A DNA stretch of 17,113 nt from Bacillota bacterium (GTDB lineage Bacteria > Bacillota > Clostridia > Oscillospirales > Acutalibacteraceae). Each line of letters opens with the position of its first letter. Positions within the stretch are counted from its first letter, which is position 1. The translations under genes and the position numbers were made by a program. Under the pieces are notes generated by a model. That model was not told the DNA's origin and searched no databases. It worked only from the letters and a program-made list of their open reading frames with translations. Of this stretch, positions 1-7,080 are shown one piece after another. Where the stretch lies: NCBI GenBank assembly GCA_023412845.1, contig JAEZRH010000093.1, positions 1 to 17,113 on the forward strand. The letters run 5' to 3'.

Positions 1-73
1 CGGTGGTGGACACGTGGCCGATGGTACCAATGTTAACATGGGGTTTCGACCTGTCAAATTTTGCTTTTGCCAT
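1..73 (-). CDS. tuf: Elongation factor Tu, N-terminal fragment (cut by window edge)
   Basis: Only the first 24 codons are visible. They begin MAKAKFDRSKPHVNIGTIGHV, the universal start of EF-Tu, the GTPase that carries aminoacyl-tRNA to the ribosomal A site. The ATG at 71-73 follows an AAAAAGGAGG ribosome binding site (complement 81-90) at a spacing of 7 nt. Position after fusA is the standard str-operon order. One oddity: after GHV the family has DHGKTT, the start of the GTP-binding P-loop, but the last bases here read S-T-T. The identity is safe from the first 21 residues; whether the gene is intact beyond the edge cannot be seen. Confidence 0.9.
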   Translation of the reverse strand, partial: MAKAKFDRSKPHVNIGTIGHVSTT

Positions 74-132
74 TGGAGATCCTCCTTTTTATTTTAACAG
101 CTGTAAATTTTTAAATGAATATTATGCTTCAC

Positions 133-161
133 ATTCTAACAAGAATATGGGGGAAAATCAA
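133..161 (-). promoter_or_regulatory. Sigma-A promoter for tuf
   Basis: On the minus strand a TTGATT -35 box (156-161) is separated by 17 nt from a TAGAAT -10 box (133-138). A TG one base upstream of the -10 makes it an extended -10 promoter. The predicted start is near 126, giving a leader of about 55 nt before tuf. It lies wholly in the 102-nt gap between fusA and tuf, so tuf can be transcribed separately from the upstream str genes, in addition to read-through. Confidence 0.7.
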
Positions 162-175
162 GCATTTTTTGCAAC

Positions 176-2257
176 TTATTCCGACTTCTTGGCACGCGCG
201 GTAATGATCTTCTCCGAAATATTTTTCGGGACTTCCGTGTAGTTGCCGGGCTCCATCACGTACTGCCCGCGACCCTGCGTCTTGGAACGGAGGTCCGTCG
301 CGTAGCCGAACATTTCGGAAAGCGGAACCATTGCGCGAATCTGCTGTGCGCCCGGGATCGCGCTGATGCCTTCGATCATGCCGCGGCGGGAGTTCAAGTC
401 ACCCATGACATCGCCGAGGTATTCTTCCGGCACCGTGACGTTGACCTTCATAATCGGCTCCAGAATGACCGGCTTTGCCTTGTTCATAGCGTCTTTGAAC
501 GCCATGGAACCGGCAATCTTGAAGGCGAGTTCCGAAGAGTCGACCTCGTGGAACGACCCATCGTACAGCGTGACTTTCGTGTCCACCACCGGATAACCGG
601 CGAGAACACCGGCCATCATGGCACCCTGGATACCTTGGTCGACAGCCGGAATGAATTCCTTTGGAATCGCGCCGCCGGTAATGGCATTGACAAACTCATA
701 GCCCTTGCCCGGGTTCGGCTCGATGCGGATCTTGACATGGCCGTACTGGCCGTGCCCGCCGGACTGTCTGGCATATTTGTTTTCGACATCCGCATTTCCG
801 CGGATGGTTTCCTTATAAGCGACCTGCGGTTTGCCGACGTTTGCTTCGACGCGGAATTCACGCAGCAACCTGTCCACGATGATCTCCAGATGAAGCTCGC
901 CCATGCCGGCGATAATGGTCTGGCCGGTTTCCTCGTCCGTGTAAGCCTTGAACGTCGGGTCTTCCTCGGCAAGCTTGGAAAGGGCGATGCCCATTTTCTC
1001 CTGGCCGGCCTTGGTCTTCGGTTCGATGGCAACGCGGATAACAGGATCCGGGAATTCCATGGATTCGAGGACGATCGGGCGCTTCGGGTCGCAGAGCGTG
1101 TCGCCGGTGCCGGTGTTCTTCAGGCCGACGGCCGCAGCGATATCGCCGGCGTAGACGGTCTCAAGATCCTGCCTGTGGTTGGCGTGCATCTGAAGGATGC
1201 GGCCCATGCGCTCATTGTTGTCCTTAACAGAGTTGTAGACGGTGGAGCCGGCGTCCAGCTTTCCGGAATAAACACGGAAGAAAGCGAGCTTGCCGACGAA
1301 GGGATCGGTCGCGATCTTGAACGCCAGCGCGGCGAACGGTTCGTCGTCCGAAGCATGGCAGTCCTCTTCCTCCCCCGTCTCCGGGTTGGTTCCCCGGATG
1401 GCCGGAACATCCGTCGGGGCGGGCATGAAAGCCACAATCGCATCCAGCAGCTTCTGAACGCCCTTATTCTTATAAGACGTGCCGCAGGTTACCGGAACGA
1501 ATTTATTTGCGATCGTTCCCTTGCGGATTGTGGCGATGATCTCGTCCTTCGTCAGTTCTTCGCCGTTCAGGTATTTCTCCATGACGGCATCGTCCTGTTC
1601 GGCAACGGCCTCCATCAGTTCGTCATGATATTTTGCGGCGAGCTCTTTCATATCGTCGGGGATTTCCTCGACCTTCATGTCTTTGCCCATTTCATCGTAA
1701 TAGATGTCCGCTTTCATGTCGATCAGATCTATGATGCCTTTAAAGGTGTCTTCCTTGCCGATGGGGAGCTGGATCGGAACCGCGTTGCACTTGAGACGGT
1801 CCTTCATCATCTGTACGGAGTTGAAAAAGTCCGCCCCCATGATGTCCATCTTATTGACATAGGCCATGCGCGGAACGCCGAACTGCTCTGCCTGGCGCCA
1901 GACTGTTTCGGACTGCGGTTCAACGCCGCCCTTCGCATCGTAAACCGCCACGGCGCCGTCCAGAACACGGAGAGAGCGCTCCACTTCAACGGTAAAGTCC
2001 ACGTGGCCCGGCGTGTCGATGATGTTGATACGGTGGCCTTTCCAGATGCAGGTGGTTGCTGCAGAAGTTATGGTGATGCCGCGCTCCTGTTCCTGAACCA
2101 TCCAGTCCATGGTGGCGGCACCGTCATGAACCTCACCGATTTTGTGGTTAATTCCCGTATAATACAGGATGCGTTCCGTCGTCGTTGTCTTACCGGCATC
2201 GATATGCGCCATGATGCCGATATTACGAACTAAATTAAGTGGTACTTGCCTTGGCAT
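176..2257 (-). CDS. fusA: Elongation factor G
   Basis: EF-G is the GTPase that drives tRNA-mRNA translocation and, with ribosome recycling factor, splits post-termination ribosomes in the cytoplasm. The 693-residue product has the normal family length. GTPase motifs are all present: P-loop AHIDAGKTT at residues 17-25, switch I RGITI at 59-63, DTPGH at 81-85 and NKMD at 135-138. The rest reads as normal EF-G domains II-V through to a typical C-terminal end. The ATG at 2255-2257 is preceded by GGAGGGA (complement 2261-2267). It follows rpsG after 38 nt, so the two are co-transcribed, and tuf follows after 102 nt with its own promoter. No frameshift or missing motif is seen. Confidence 0.98.
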   Translation of the reverse strand: MPRQVPLNLVRNIGIMAHIDAGKTTTTERILYYTGINHKIGEVHDGAATMDWMVQEQERGITITSAATTCIWKGHRINIIDTPGHVDFTVEVERSLRVLDGAVAVYDAKGGVEPQSETVWRQAEQFGVPRMAYVNKMDIMGADFFNSVQMMKDRLKCNAVPIQLPIGKEDTFKGIIDLIDMKADIYYDEMGKDMKVEEIPDDMKELAAKYHDELMEAVAEQDDAVMEKYLNGEELTKDEIIATIRKGTIANKFVPVTCGTSYKNKGVQKLLDAIVAFMPAPTDVPAIRGTNPETGEEEDCHASDDEPFAALAFKIATDPFVGKLAFFRVYSGKLDAGSTVYNSVKDNNERMGRILQMHANHRQDLETVYAGDIAAAVGLKNTGTGDTLCDPKRPIVLESMEFPDPVIRVAIEPKTKAGQEKMGIALSKLAEEDPTFKAYTDEETGQTIIAGMGELHLEIIVDRLLREFRVEANVGKPQVAYKETIRGNADVENKYARQSGGHGQYGHVKIRIEPNPGKGYEFVNAITGGAIPKEFIPAVDQGIQGAMMAGVLAGYPVVDTKVTLYDGSFHEVDSSELAFKIAGSMAFKDAMNKAKPVILEPIMKVNVTVPEEYLGDVMGDLNSRRGMIEGISAIPGAQQIRAMVPLSEMFGYATDLRSKTQGRGQYVMEPGNYTEVPKNISEKIITARAKKSE

Positions 2258-2295
2258 AATTCCCTCCTACAAACTGAAAAGTGCACCAGAGCCTA

Positions 2296-2766
2296 TTACC
2301 AGCGGTAATGTGCAAAAGCTCTGTTGGCTTCCGCCATTTTGTGCGTTTCATCACGTTTTTTGGCGGCACCGCCCGCACCGTTCACTGCATCGAGGATTTC
2401 GCCGGCAAGTTTTTCCTTCATGGTCTTTTCAGACCTCTGCCTGGCATACCCGGCCATCCAGCGAAGCCCTAAAGTCTGCCGCCTTTCGGGGCGGACCTCC
2501 ATCGGGACCTGATACGTTGCGCCGCCTACACGGCGGGCCTTGACTTCAAGAGACGGCATTACATTCTCCATAGCCTGTTCGAAAACCTCGAGCGGCTCCT
2601 TGCCGGTCTTATCCCTGACAATATCGAACGCGCCGTAGACGATCTTCTGGGCTACACCCTTTTTTCCGTCGAACATAACATTATTAATCAGACGGGTAAC
2701 TAATTTGGATTGGTAAAGCGGATCGGGCAAAACATCGCGCTTTGCGGTTGAACCTCTTCTTGGCAC
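2296..2766 (-). CDS. rpsG: 30S ribosomal protein S7
   Basis: S7 binds the 3' major domain of 16S rRNA, nucleates assembly of the 30S head and lines the E-site mRNA exit. The product has 156 residues, the standard bacterial length, starting (M)PRRGSTAKRDVLPDP and ending HYRW. The start is GTG at 2764-2766, chosen because an AAGGAGGGA ribosome binding site lies just upstream and because the conserved protein begins exactly here. The reading frame stays open further upstream to an ATG at 2868, but that extension of 34 residues is not S7-like and runs through hairpin-rich spacer. It sits in the order rpsL-rpsG-fusA. The 157-nt gap to rpsL carries two abutting hairpins that could be an S7 feedback site. 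Confidence 0.97.
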   Translation of the reverse strand: MPRRGSTAKRDVLPDPLYQSKLVTRLINNVMFDGKKGVAQKIVYGAFDIVRDKTGKEPLEVFEQAMENVMPSLEVKARRVGGATYQVPMEVRPERRQTLGLRWMAGYARQRSEKTMKEKLAGEILDAVNGAGGAAKKRDETHKMAEANRAFAHYRW

Positions 2767-2837
2767 TTTACTTCCCTCCTTCACAGAAATGATATCATCG
2801 GTACTCGAAAGCGACAAACTCCCGTGGCCAATACAGA

Positions 2838-2889
2838 GGCGTTCCATATATATACAACGCCGCTGCATTCCTGTTTTTCAACATGCAGC
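2838..2889 (-). promoter_or_regulatory. Twin abutting hairpins between rpsL and rpsG; candidate translational operator
   Basis: In the minus-strand transcript, hairpin A has perfect 7-bp arms GCTGCAT (complement 2883-2889) and ATGCAGC (2862-2868). Its interior can form a further GTT/AAC stem closed by a GAAA tetraloop with a 4-nt bulge. Hairpin B begins on the next base, with perfect 6-bp arms GGCGTT (2856-2861) and AACGCC (2838-2843). The two could stack end to end. Neither is followed by a T-tract, so they are not intrinsic terminators. In E. coli, S7 represses its operon by binding the rpsL-rpsG intercistronic RNA; a similar role here is inference. Confidence 0.4.
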
Positions 2890-2923
2890 CGTTAGGTTTC
2901 TGTCATTTGTTCCGCCGGCAATT

Positions 2924-3358
2924 TTATTTGGCGGCTTTTGCGGCACCGGCTTTCGGCCTCTTTGCGCCGTATTTGGAGCGCGCCTGCATGCGCTGGGCAA
3001 CGCCCTGCGTATCCAGCGTGCCGCGGATGATGTGGTAACGGACGCCAGGCAGGTCCTTGACACGGCCGCCGCGGATCATCACGACGCTGTGCTCCTGAAG
3101 ATTGTGGCCCACGCCGGGGATATAGGCGCTGACTTCGATTCCGTTGGAGAGCCTGACCCTCGCGATTTTACGCAGAGCGGAATTCGGCTTTTTCGGGGTC
3201 GCGGTCTTTACGACTGTGCAGACACCGCGCTTTTGCGGGGAATCCTGATCGATCGGAATCCTTTTTTTGGAGTTCCATCCCTTGAGCAGCGCAGGGGCCT
3301 TCGCCTTGCGGATAGCCACTTCTCTTCCAGTGTTGACGAGTTGGTTAAAGGTTGGCAT
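2924..3358 (-). CDS. rpsL: 30S ribosomal protein S12
   Basis: S12 sits at the decoding centre of the 30S subunit and controls tRNA selection fidelity. The 144-residue product includes the roughly 13-residue N-terminal insertion usual in Gram-positive S12 relative to E. coli. The conserved loops TPKKPNSALRK (residues 54-64) and GRVKDLPGVRYH (98-109) are intact. Lysines 56 and 101, equivalent to E. coli K43 and K88, are present, so the classical streptomycin-resistance substitutions are absent. The ATG at 3356-3358 follows AGGAGGTGTC (complement 3361-3370). The tail is Ala/Lys-rich (KAGAAKAAK). It is the first gene behind the promoter at 3481-3510 and is followed by rpsG. Confidence 0.98.
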   Translation of the reverse strand: MPTFNQLVNTGREVAIRKAKAPALLKGWNSKKRIPIDQDSPQKRGVCTVVKTATPKKPNSALRKIARVRLSNGIEVSAYIPGVGHNLQEHSVVMIRGGRVKDLPGVRYHIIRGTLDTQGVAQRMQARSKYGAKRPKAGAAKAAK

Positions 3359-3436
3359 ATGACACCTCCTCTGATAAAAATAAATATGTTAATGCAGCCG
3401 GTAAAGCCGCAGTAACAGGCACAGTGAAAGGGCTGC

Positions 3437-3458
3437 GCCCCCGCGGTACAGCGGGGGC
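3437..3458 (-). other. GC-rich hairpin in the rpsL leader
   Basis: Perfect 8-bp inverted repeat GCCCCCGC / GCGGGGGC (arms 3451-3458 and 3437-3444) with a 6-nt loop, in the 131-nt spacer between rpoC and rpsL. On the RNA it lies roughly 15-40 nt after the predicted transcription start at about 3475. The bases after it (GCAGCCCTTTCACTG) contain no T-run, so it is unlikely to terminate transcription alone. It could stabilise the 5' end of the rpsL mRNA, act as an attenuator, or protect the 3' end of a processed rpoBC transcript. Confidence 0.55.
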
Positions 3459-3480
3459 AGACAGACCATCACAATTTGTT

Positions 3481-3510
3481 ATTATAACTCTAAACCGCGC
3501 TGTTTGTCAA
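3481..3510 (-). promoter_or_regulatory. Near-perfect sigma-A promoter for rpsL-rpsG-fusA, overlapping the end of rpoC
   Basis: On the minus strand a consensus TTGACA (3505-3510) and a consensus TATAAT (3481-3486) are 18 nt apart. The -35 box falls in the last codons of rpoC and the -10 box lies just after its TAG stop (3490-3492). The predicted start near 3475 gives a leader of about 115 nt containing the GC-rich hairpin at 3437-3458. This would let the str genes be transcribed independently of rpoBC. Confidence 0.75.
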
Positions 3511-6500
3511 GCGTTCCGTATTGTCGTCGGACGACCGCTCGCCGGTGGGGACGATGTCCGTATCCCGGTAGCACTTCATGCCGGTTCCGGCGGGGATCAG
3601 CTTGCCGATGATGACGTTCTCCTTCAGACCGAGCAGAGGATCAACCTTGCCCTTGATGGCCGCATCGGTCAGCACGCGGGTCGTTTCCTGGAAAGAAGCG
3701 GCCGACAGGAACGAATCCGTCGCGAGGGACGCTTTCGTGATGCCGAGCAGTACGGGCGACGCCGTCGCTTCCCGCAGGTCGGGCTCGCCGGCGGCCACAC
3801 GCTCGCGCACAATATCGTTTTCCGCTTCGAGCTCGCTCTTTTCCACCAACGCGCTCGGCAGCAGCGTCGTATCGCCCGGATCGTCCACCCGGACCTTGCG
3901 CATCATCTGCCGGACGATGACTTCAATGTGCTTATCGTTGATATCGACGCCCTGCATGCGGTAGACCTTCTGGACTTCCTCGATCAGATAATCCTGCACC
4001 GCCTGCGTGCCGCTGATGGCAAGAACGTCGTGCGGATTGACGGAACCTTCCGTCAGGCGTGTGCCGGCTTTGATCTCGTCGCCTTCCGCGACAATGATGC
4101 GGGAACCGAACGGAATCAGGTACGATTTGCTCTCGCCCGTCTCGTTATTCGTGACCACCACATGGCGGCTCTTCTTGACCTCGTCGAAAGAGACAACCCC
4201 GGCGATCTCGCTGATAATGGCAAGATGCTTCGGTTTGCGGCTCTCGAAAAGTTCTTCCACGCGGGGAAGGCCCTGTGTAATATCCTCGGCGGAAGCGATG
4301 CCTCCGGTATGGAACGTACGCATGGTCAGCTGCGTGCCGGGCTCACCGATAGACTGCGCCGCGATGATACCGACGGCCTCGCCTACCATGACCGGCATCC
4401 TCGTCGCGAGGTTGGCGCCGTAGCACTTCTTGCAGACACCGTGTTTGGCACGGCAGTTGAGCATGGAGCGGATCTTGATCTTCTTGACGCCATGGTCAAT
4501 GATCAGGTCCGCGTCCTCGTCGGCCATCAGCTTATCTTTGGAAACAAGGACTTCGCCGGTCTTTTCGTCCACGAAATCTTCGACAAGGTAACGGCCGATC
4601 AGGCGCTCGTGCATCGATTCGATAACTTCCTTGCCTTCCTTGATGTCGAAGACCTCCAGGCCTTCCGTCGCACCGCAGTCGTCTTCGCGGATGATGACGT
4701 CCTGAGAAACGTCGACCAGGCGGCGGGTCAGGTAGCCCGAGTCCGCAGTACGCAGGGCGGTGTCGGCGAGCCCTTTTCTGGCGCCGCGGGAAGAAATGAA
4801 GTATTCCAGAATGTTAAGACCTTCACGGTAATTGGCGCGGATCGGGATCTCGATTGTTTTGCCTGATGTGTTTGCAATCAGGCCGCGCATGCCGGCGAGC
4901 TGACGGATCTGACTCATGGAACCGCGCGCCTCGGAGTGCGCCATCATGAAGATTGGGTTGTAGCGGTCAAGGTTCTTCTGCAGGGCGACGGAAACGTCCT
5001 CCGTCGCTTTGGTCCAGGTTTTCAGCACGGCTTCATAGCGTTCCGTGTTGGAAAGGAGGCCCATTTCGAACTGGTCGGAGATTTCATCGATCTTTTTCTC
5101 CGCATCGGCGATGATTTCCTTTTTCTGTGGCGGGATAGTCGCGTCGCTTACGCTGACGGTAATTCCGCTGCGTGTGGAATACTGATACCCCTGCGCCTTG
5201 ATGGCGTCGAGGACTTCCGACGTGCGCGGCACACCATGCACCTTGATGCAGCGGTCGATGATCTTGCCCAGCTGCTTTTTGCCGACAAGGAAGTCGATTT
5301 CCAGACGGAACTTGTTCTCCGGCAGGGAGCGGTCGACAAAGCCGAGGTCCTGCGGAATGGCGCGGTTGAAGATCATCTTCCCCACGGTCGTCTCGATGAT
5401 CTGGCTTTCTCTCTTGCCATCGAACTCCATCGTCCTGCGCACCTTGATTTTGGCGTGCAGCTGGATGATATGCTCGTTATAGGCCATGATGGCCTCGTCG
5501 AAATTGCGGAAGATCTTGCTCTCGCCCGTTTCGCCCTCTTTGTCCAGCGTGAGGTAATAGGAGCCGAGGACCATGTCCTGCGTAGGCACGGTGACTGGGC
5601 GGCCGTCGGAAGGCTTCAGCAGGTTACCGGCCGCCAGCATCAGGAAGCGGGCTTCCGCCTGAGCTTCCGAAGAAAGCGGAACGTGGACGGCCATCTGGTC
5701 GCCGTCGAAGTCTGCGTTGTACGCCGTGCATGCCAATGGGTGCAGCTTCAAGGCGCGGCCTTCGACCAGCATCGGTTCAAAAGCCTGGATGCCGAGGCGG
5801 TGAAGCGTAGGCGCGCGGTTCAGCAGGACGGGATGGTTTTTGATGACGACCTCGAGCGCGTCCCAGACCTCCGGTTTTGCGCGCTCGACCGCTTTCCTTG
5901 CGGCCTTGATATTACCGGAGGTTCCCATCTCGACCAGGCGCTTCATGACGAAAGGCTTGAAAAGCTCCAGCGCCATTTCTTTCGGCAGGCCGCACTGATA
6001 CATCTTCATCTCCGGGCCGACGACGATGACCGAACGGCCGGAATAGTCCACGCGCTTGCCGAGCAGGTTCTGGCGGAAACGGCCCTGCTTGCCCTTCAGC
6101 ATGTCGGAAAGGGATTTCAGCGGACGGTTGTTCGGCCCTGTGACGGGGCGGCCGCGGCGGCCGTTGTCGATCAGGGCGTCGACGGCTTCCTGCAGCATGC
6201 GCTTCTCGTTGCGGACGATAATGTCCGGCGCGCCAAGCTCGAGCAGGCGTTTGAGACGGTTGTTGCGGTTGATGACGCGGCGGTACAGGTCGTTCAGGTC
6301 GGACGTGGCGAACCGGCCGCCGTCGAGCTGGACCATCGGGCGAAGGTCCGGGGGAATGACCGGGATGCAGTCCATGATCATCCATTCCGGCCGGTTGCCG
6401 GAAAGCCGGAACGCCTCGACGACATCAAGCCGCTTGAGGATGCGAACGCGTTTTTGGCCGCTCGACGAGGCAAGCTCCGTTTTCAATTCCTGGGAAAGCT

Positions 6501-7056
6501 CGTCGAGGTCGATTTCCTTGAGCAGCTTCTGGATGGACTCGGCGCCCATGCCGGCGTCGAAGTCGTCCTCGTATTTTTCGCGCATGTCGCGGTATTCTTT
6601 TTCATTGAGGAGCTGCTTTTTCTGCAGCTCGCGCACATTGCCAGGGTCAGTGACGATATACAGCGCAAAGTAGAGGACCTTTTCGAGCATGCGGGGCGAA
6701 ATGTCGAGAATAAGTCCCATCCGCGAAGGGATGCCCTTGAAGTACCAGATGTGCGAGACCGGCGCGGCCAGTTCAATGTGGCCCATGCGTTCGCGGCGTA
6801 CTTTCGCCCGGGTGACCTCGACACCGCAGCGCTCGCAGATCTTGCCCTTGTAACGGATGCGCTTATATTTTCCGCAATGGCACTCCCAGTCTTTGGTGGG
6901 TCCGAAAATGCGTTCGCAGAACAGACCGTCGCGCTCCGGCTTCAGCGTACGGTAGTTGATGGTTTCCGGCTTCTTAACCTCGCCGTGCGACCACTCCCTG
7001 ATCTTTTCCGGTGAAGCAAGTCCAATCTTGATGGATTCAAACGTAGTAAATTCCAT
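3490..7056 (-). CDS. rpoC: DNA-directed RNA polymerase subunit beta'
   Basis: Beta' carries the catalytic Mg-binding site of RNA polymerase. With the ATG at 7054-7056 the product has 1188 residues, about the length of other Firmicutes beta' proteins, without the large proteobacterial insertion. The N-terminal zinc-binding cysteines are C59, C61, C74 and C77. The active-site motif NADFDGD (residues 447-453) has all three aspartates. The second zinc site appears as CRAKHGVCKKCYG in the C-terminal half. An upstream in-frame TTG at 7075-7077 was rejected: the conserved protein starts MEFTTFESIKIG, and an AGGAAGGGG ribosome binding site lies just before the ATG. rpoB ends 24 nt upstream, so the two are co-translated. 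The last codons contain the -35 box of the next promoter. Confidence 0.98.
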   Translation of the reverse strand: MEFTTFESIKIGLASPEKIREWSHGEVKKPETINYRTLKPERDGLFCERIFGPTKDWECHCGKYKRIRYKGKICERCGVEVTRAKVRRERMGHIELAAPVSHIWYFKGIPSRMGLILDISPRMLEKVLYFALYIVTDPGNVRELQKKQLLNEKEYRDMREKYEDDFDAGMGAESIQKLLKEIDLDELSQELKTELASSSGQKRVRILKRLDVVEAFRLSGNRPEWMIMDCIPVIPPDLRPMVQLDGGRFATSDLNDLYRRVINRNNRLKRLLELGAPDIIVRNEKRMLQEAVDALIDNGRRGRPVTGPNNRPLKSLSDMLKGKQGRFRQNLLGKRVDYSGRSVIVVGPEMKMYQCGLPKEMALELFKPFVMKRLVEMGTSGNIKAARKAVERAKPEVWDALEVVIKNHPVLLNRAPTLHRLGIQAFEPMLVEGRALKLHPLACTAYNADFDGDQMAVHVPLSSEAQAEARFLMLAAGNLLKPSDGRPVTVPTQDMVLGSYYLTLDKEGETGESKIFRNFDEAIMAYNEHIIQLHAKIKVRRTMEFDGKRESQIIETTVGKMIFNRAIPQDLGFVDRSLPENKFRLEIDFLVGKKQLGKIIDRCIKVHGVPRTSEVLDAIKAQGYQYSTRSGITVSVSDATIPPQKKEIIADAEKKIDEISDQFEMGLLSNTERYEAVLKTWTKATEDVSVALQKNLDRYNPIFMMAHSEARGSMSQIRQLAGMRGLIANTSGKTIEIPIRANYREGLNILEYFISSRGARKGLADTALRTADSGYLTRRLVDVSQDVIIREDDCGATEGLEVFDIKEGKEVIESMHERLIGRYLVEDFVDEKTGEVLVSKDKLMADEDADLIIDHGVKKIKIRSMLNCRAKHGVCKKCYGANLATRMPVMVGEAVGIIAAQSIGEPGTQLTMRTFHTGGIASAEDITQGLPRVEELFESRKPKHLAIISEIAGVVSFDEVKKSRHVVVTNNETGESKSYLIPFGSRIIVAEGDEIKAGTRLTEGSVNPHDVLAISGTQAVQDYLIEEVQKVYRMQGVDINDKHIEVIVRQMMRKVRVDDPGDTTLLPSALVEKSELEAENDIVRERVAAGEPDLREATASPVLLGITKASLATDSFLSAASFQETTRVLTDAAIKGKVDPLLGLKENVIIGKLIPAGTGMKCYRDTDIVPTGERSSDDNTERLTNSAV

Positions 7057-7080
7057 GCCGTGGCCCCTTCCTGTCAAATA

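Noticed and set aside
548..2233. Plus-strand open frame of 561 codons opposite fusA
   Set aside because: Antisense shadow of EF-G with no family resemblance.
2789..2798. ATGATATCAT palindrome upstream of the rpsG ribosome binding site
   Set aside because: A 10-bp palindrome is expected by chance and has no partner or match to a known operator.
2844..2855. TATATATA between rpsL and rpsG as a promoter for rpsG
   Set aside because: The nearest TTGAAA is 21 nt from the best -10 match, and the AT repeat is the loop of hairpin B, which explains it better.
2767..2868. N-terminal extension of S7 from an upstream ATG at 2868
   Set aside because: S7 has a fixed N-terminus at (M)PRRG, the GTG at 2764-2766 has an excellent ribosome binding site, and the extension runs through hairpin B of the spacer.
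3389..3469. 26-codon frame (starting MVCLPPLYRGG) in the rpsL leader
   Set aside because: No ribosome binding site, it runs through the GC-rich hairpin, and a frame this short is expected by chance. It is noted only because its ATG lies about 6 nt after the predicted transcription start.
4936..7014. Plus-strand open frame of 692 codons opposite rpoC
   Set aside because: Antisense shadow of rpoC; no recognisable domain, and the conserved protein is on the other strand.
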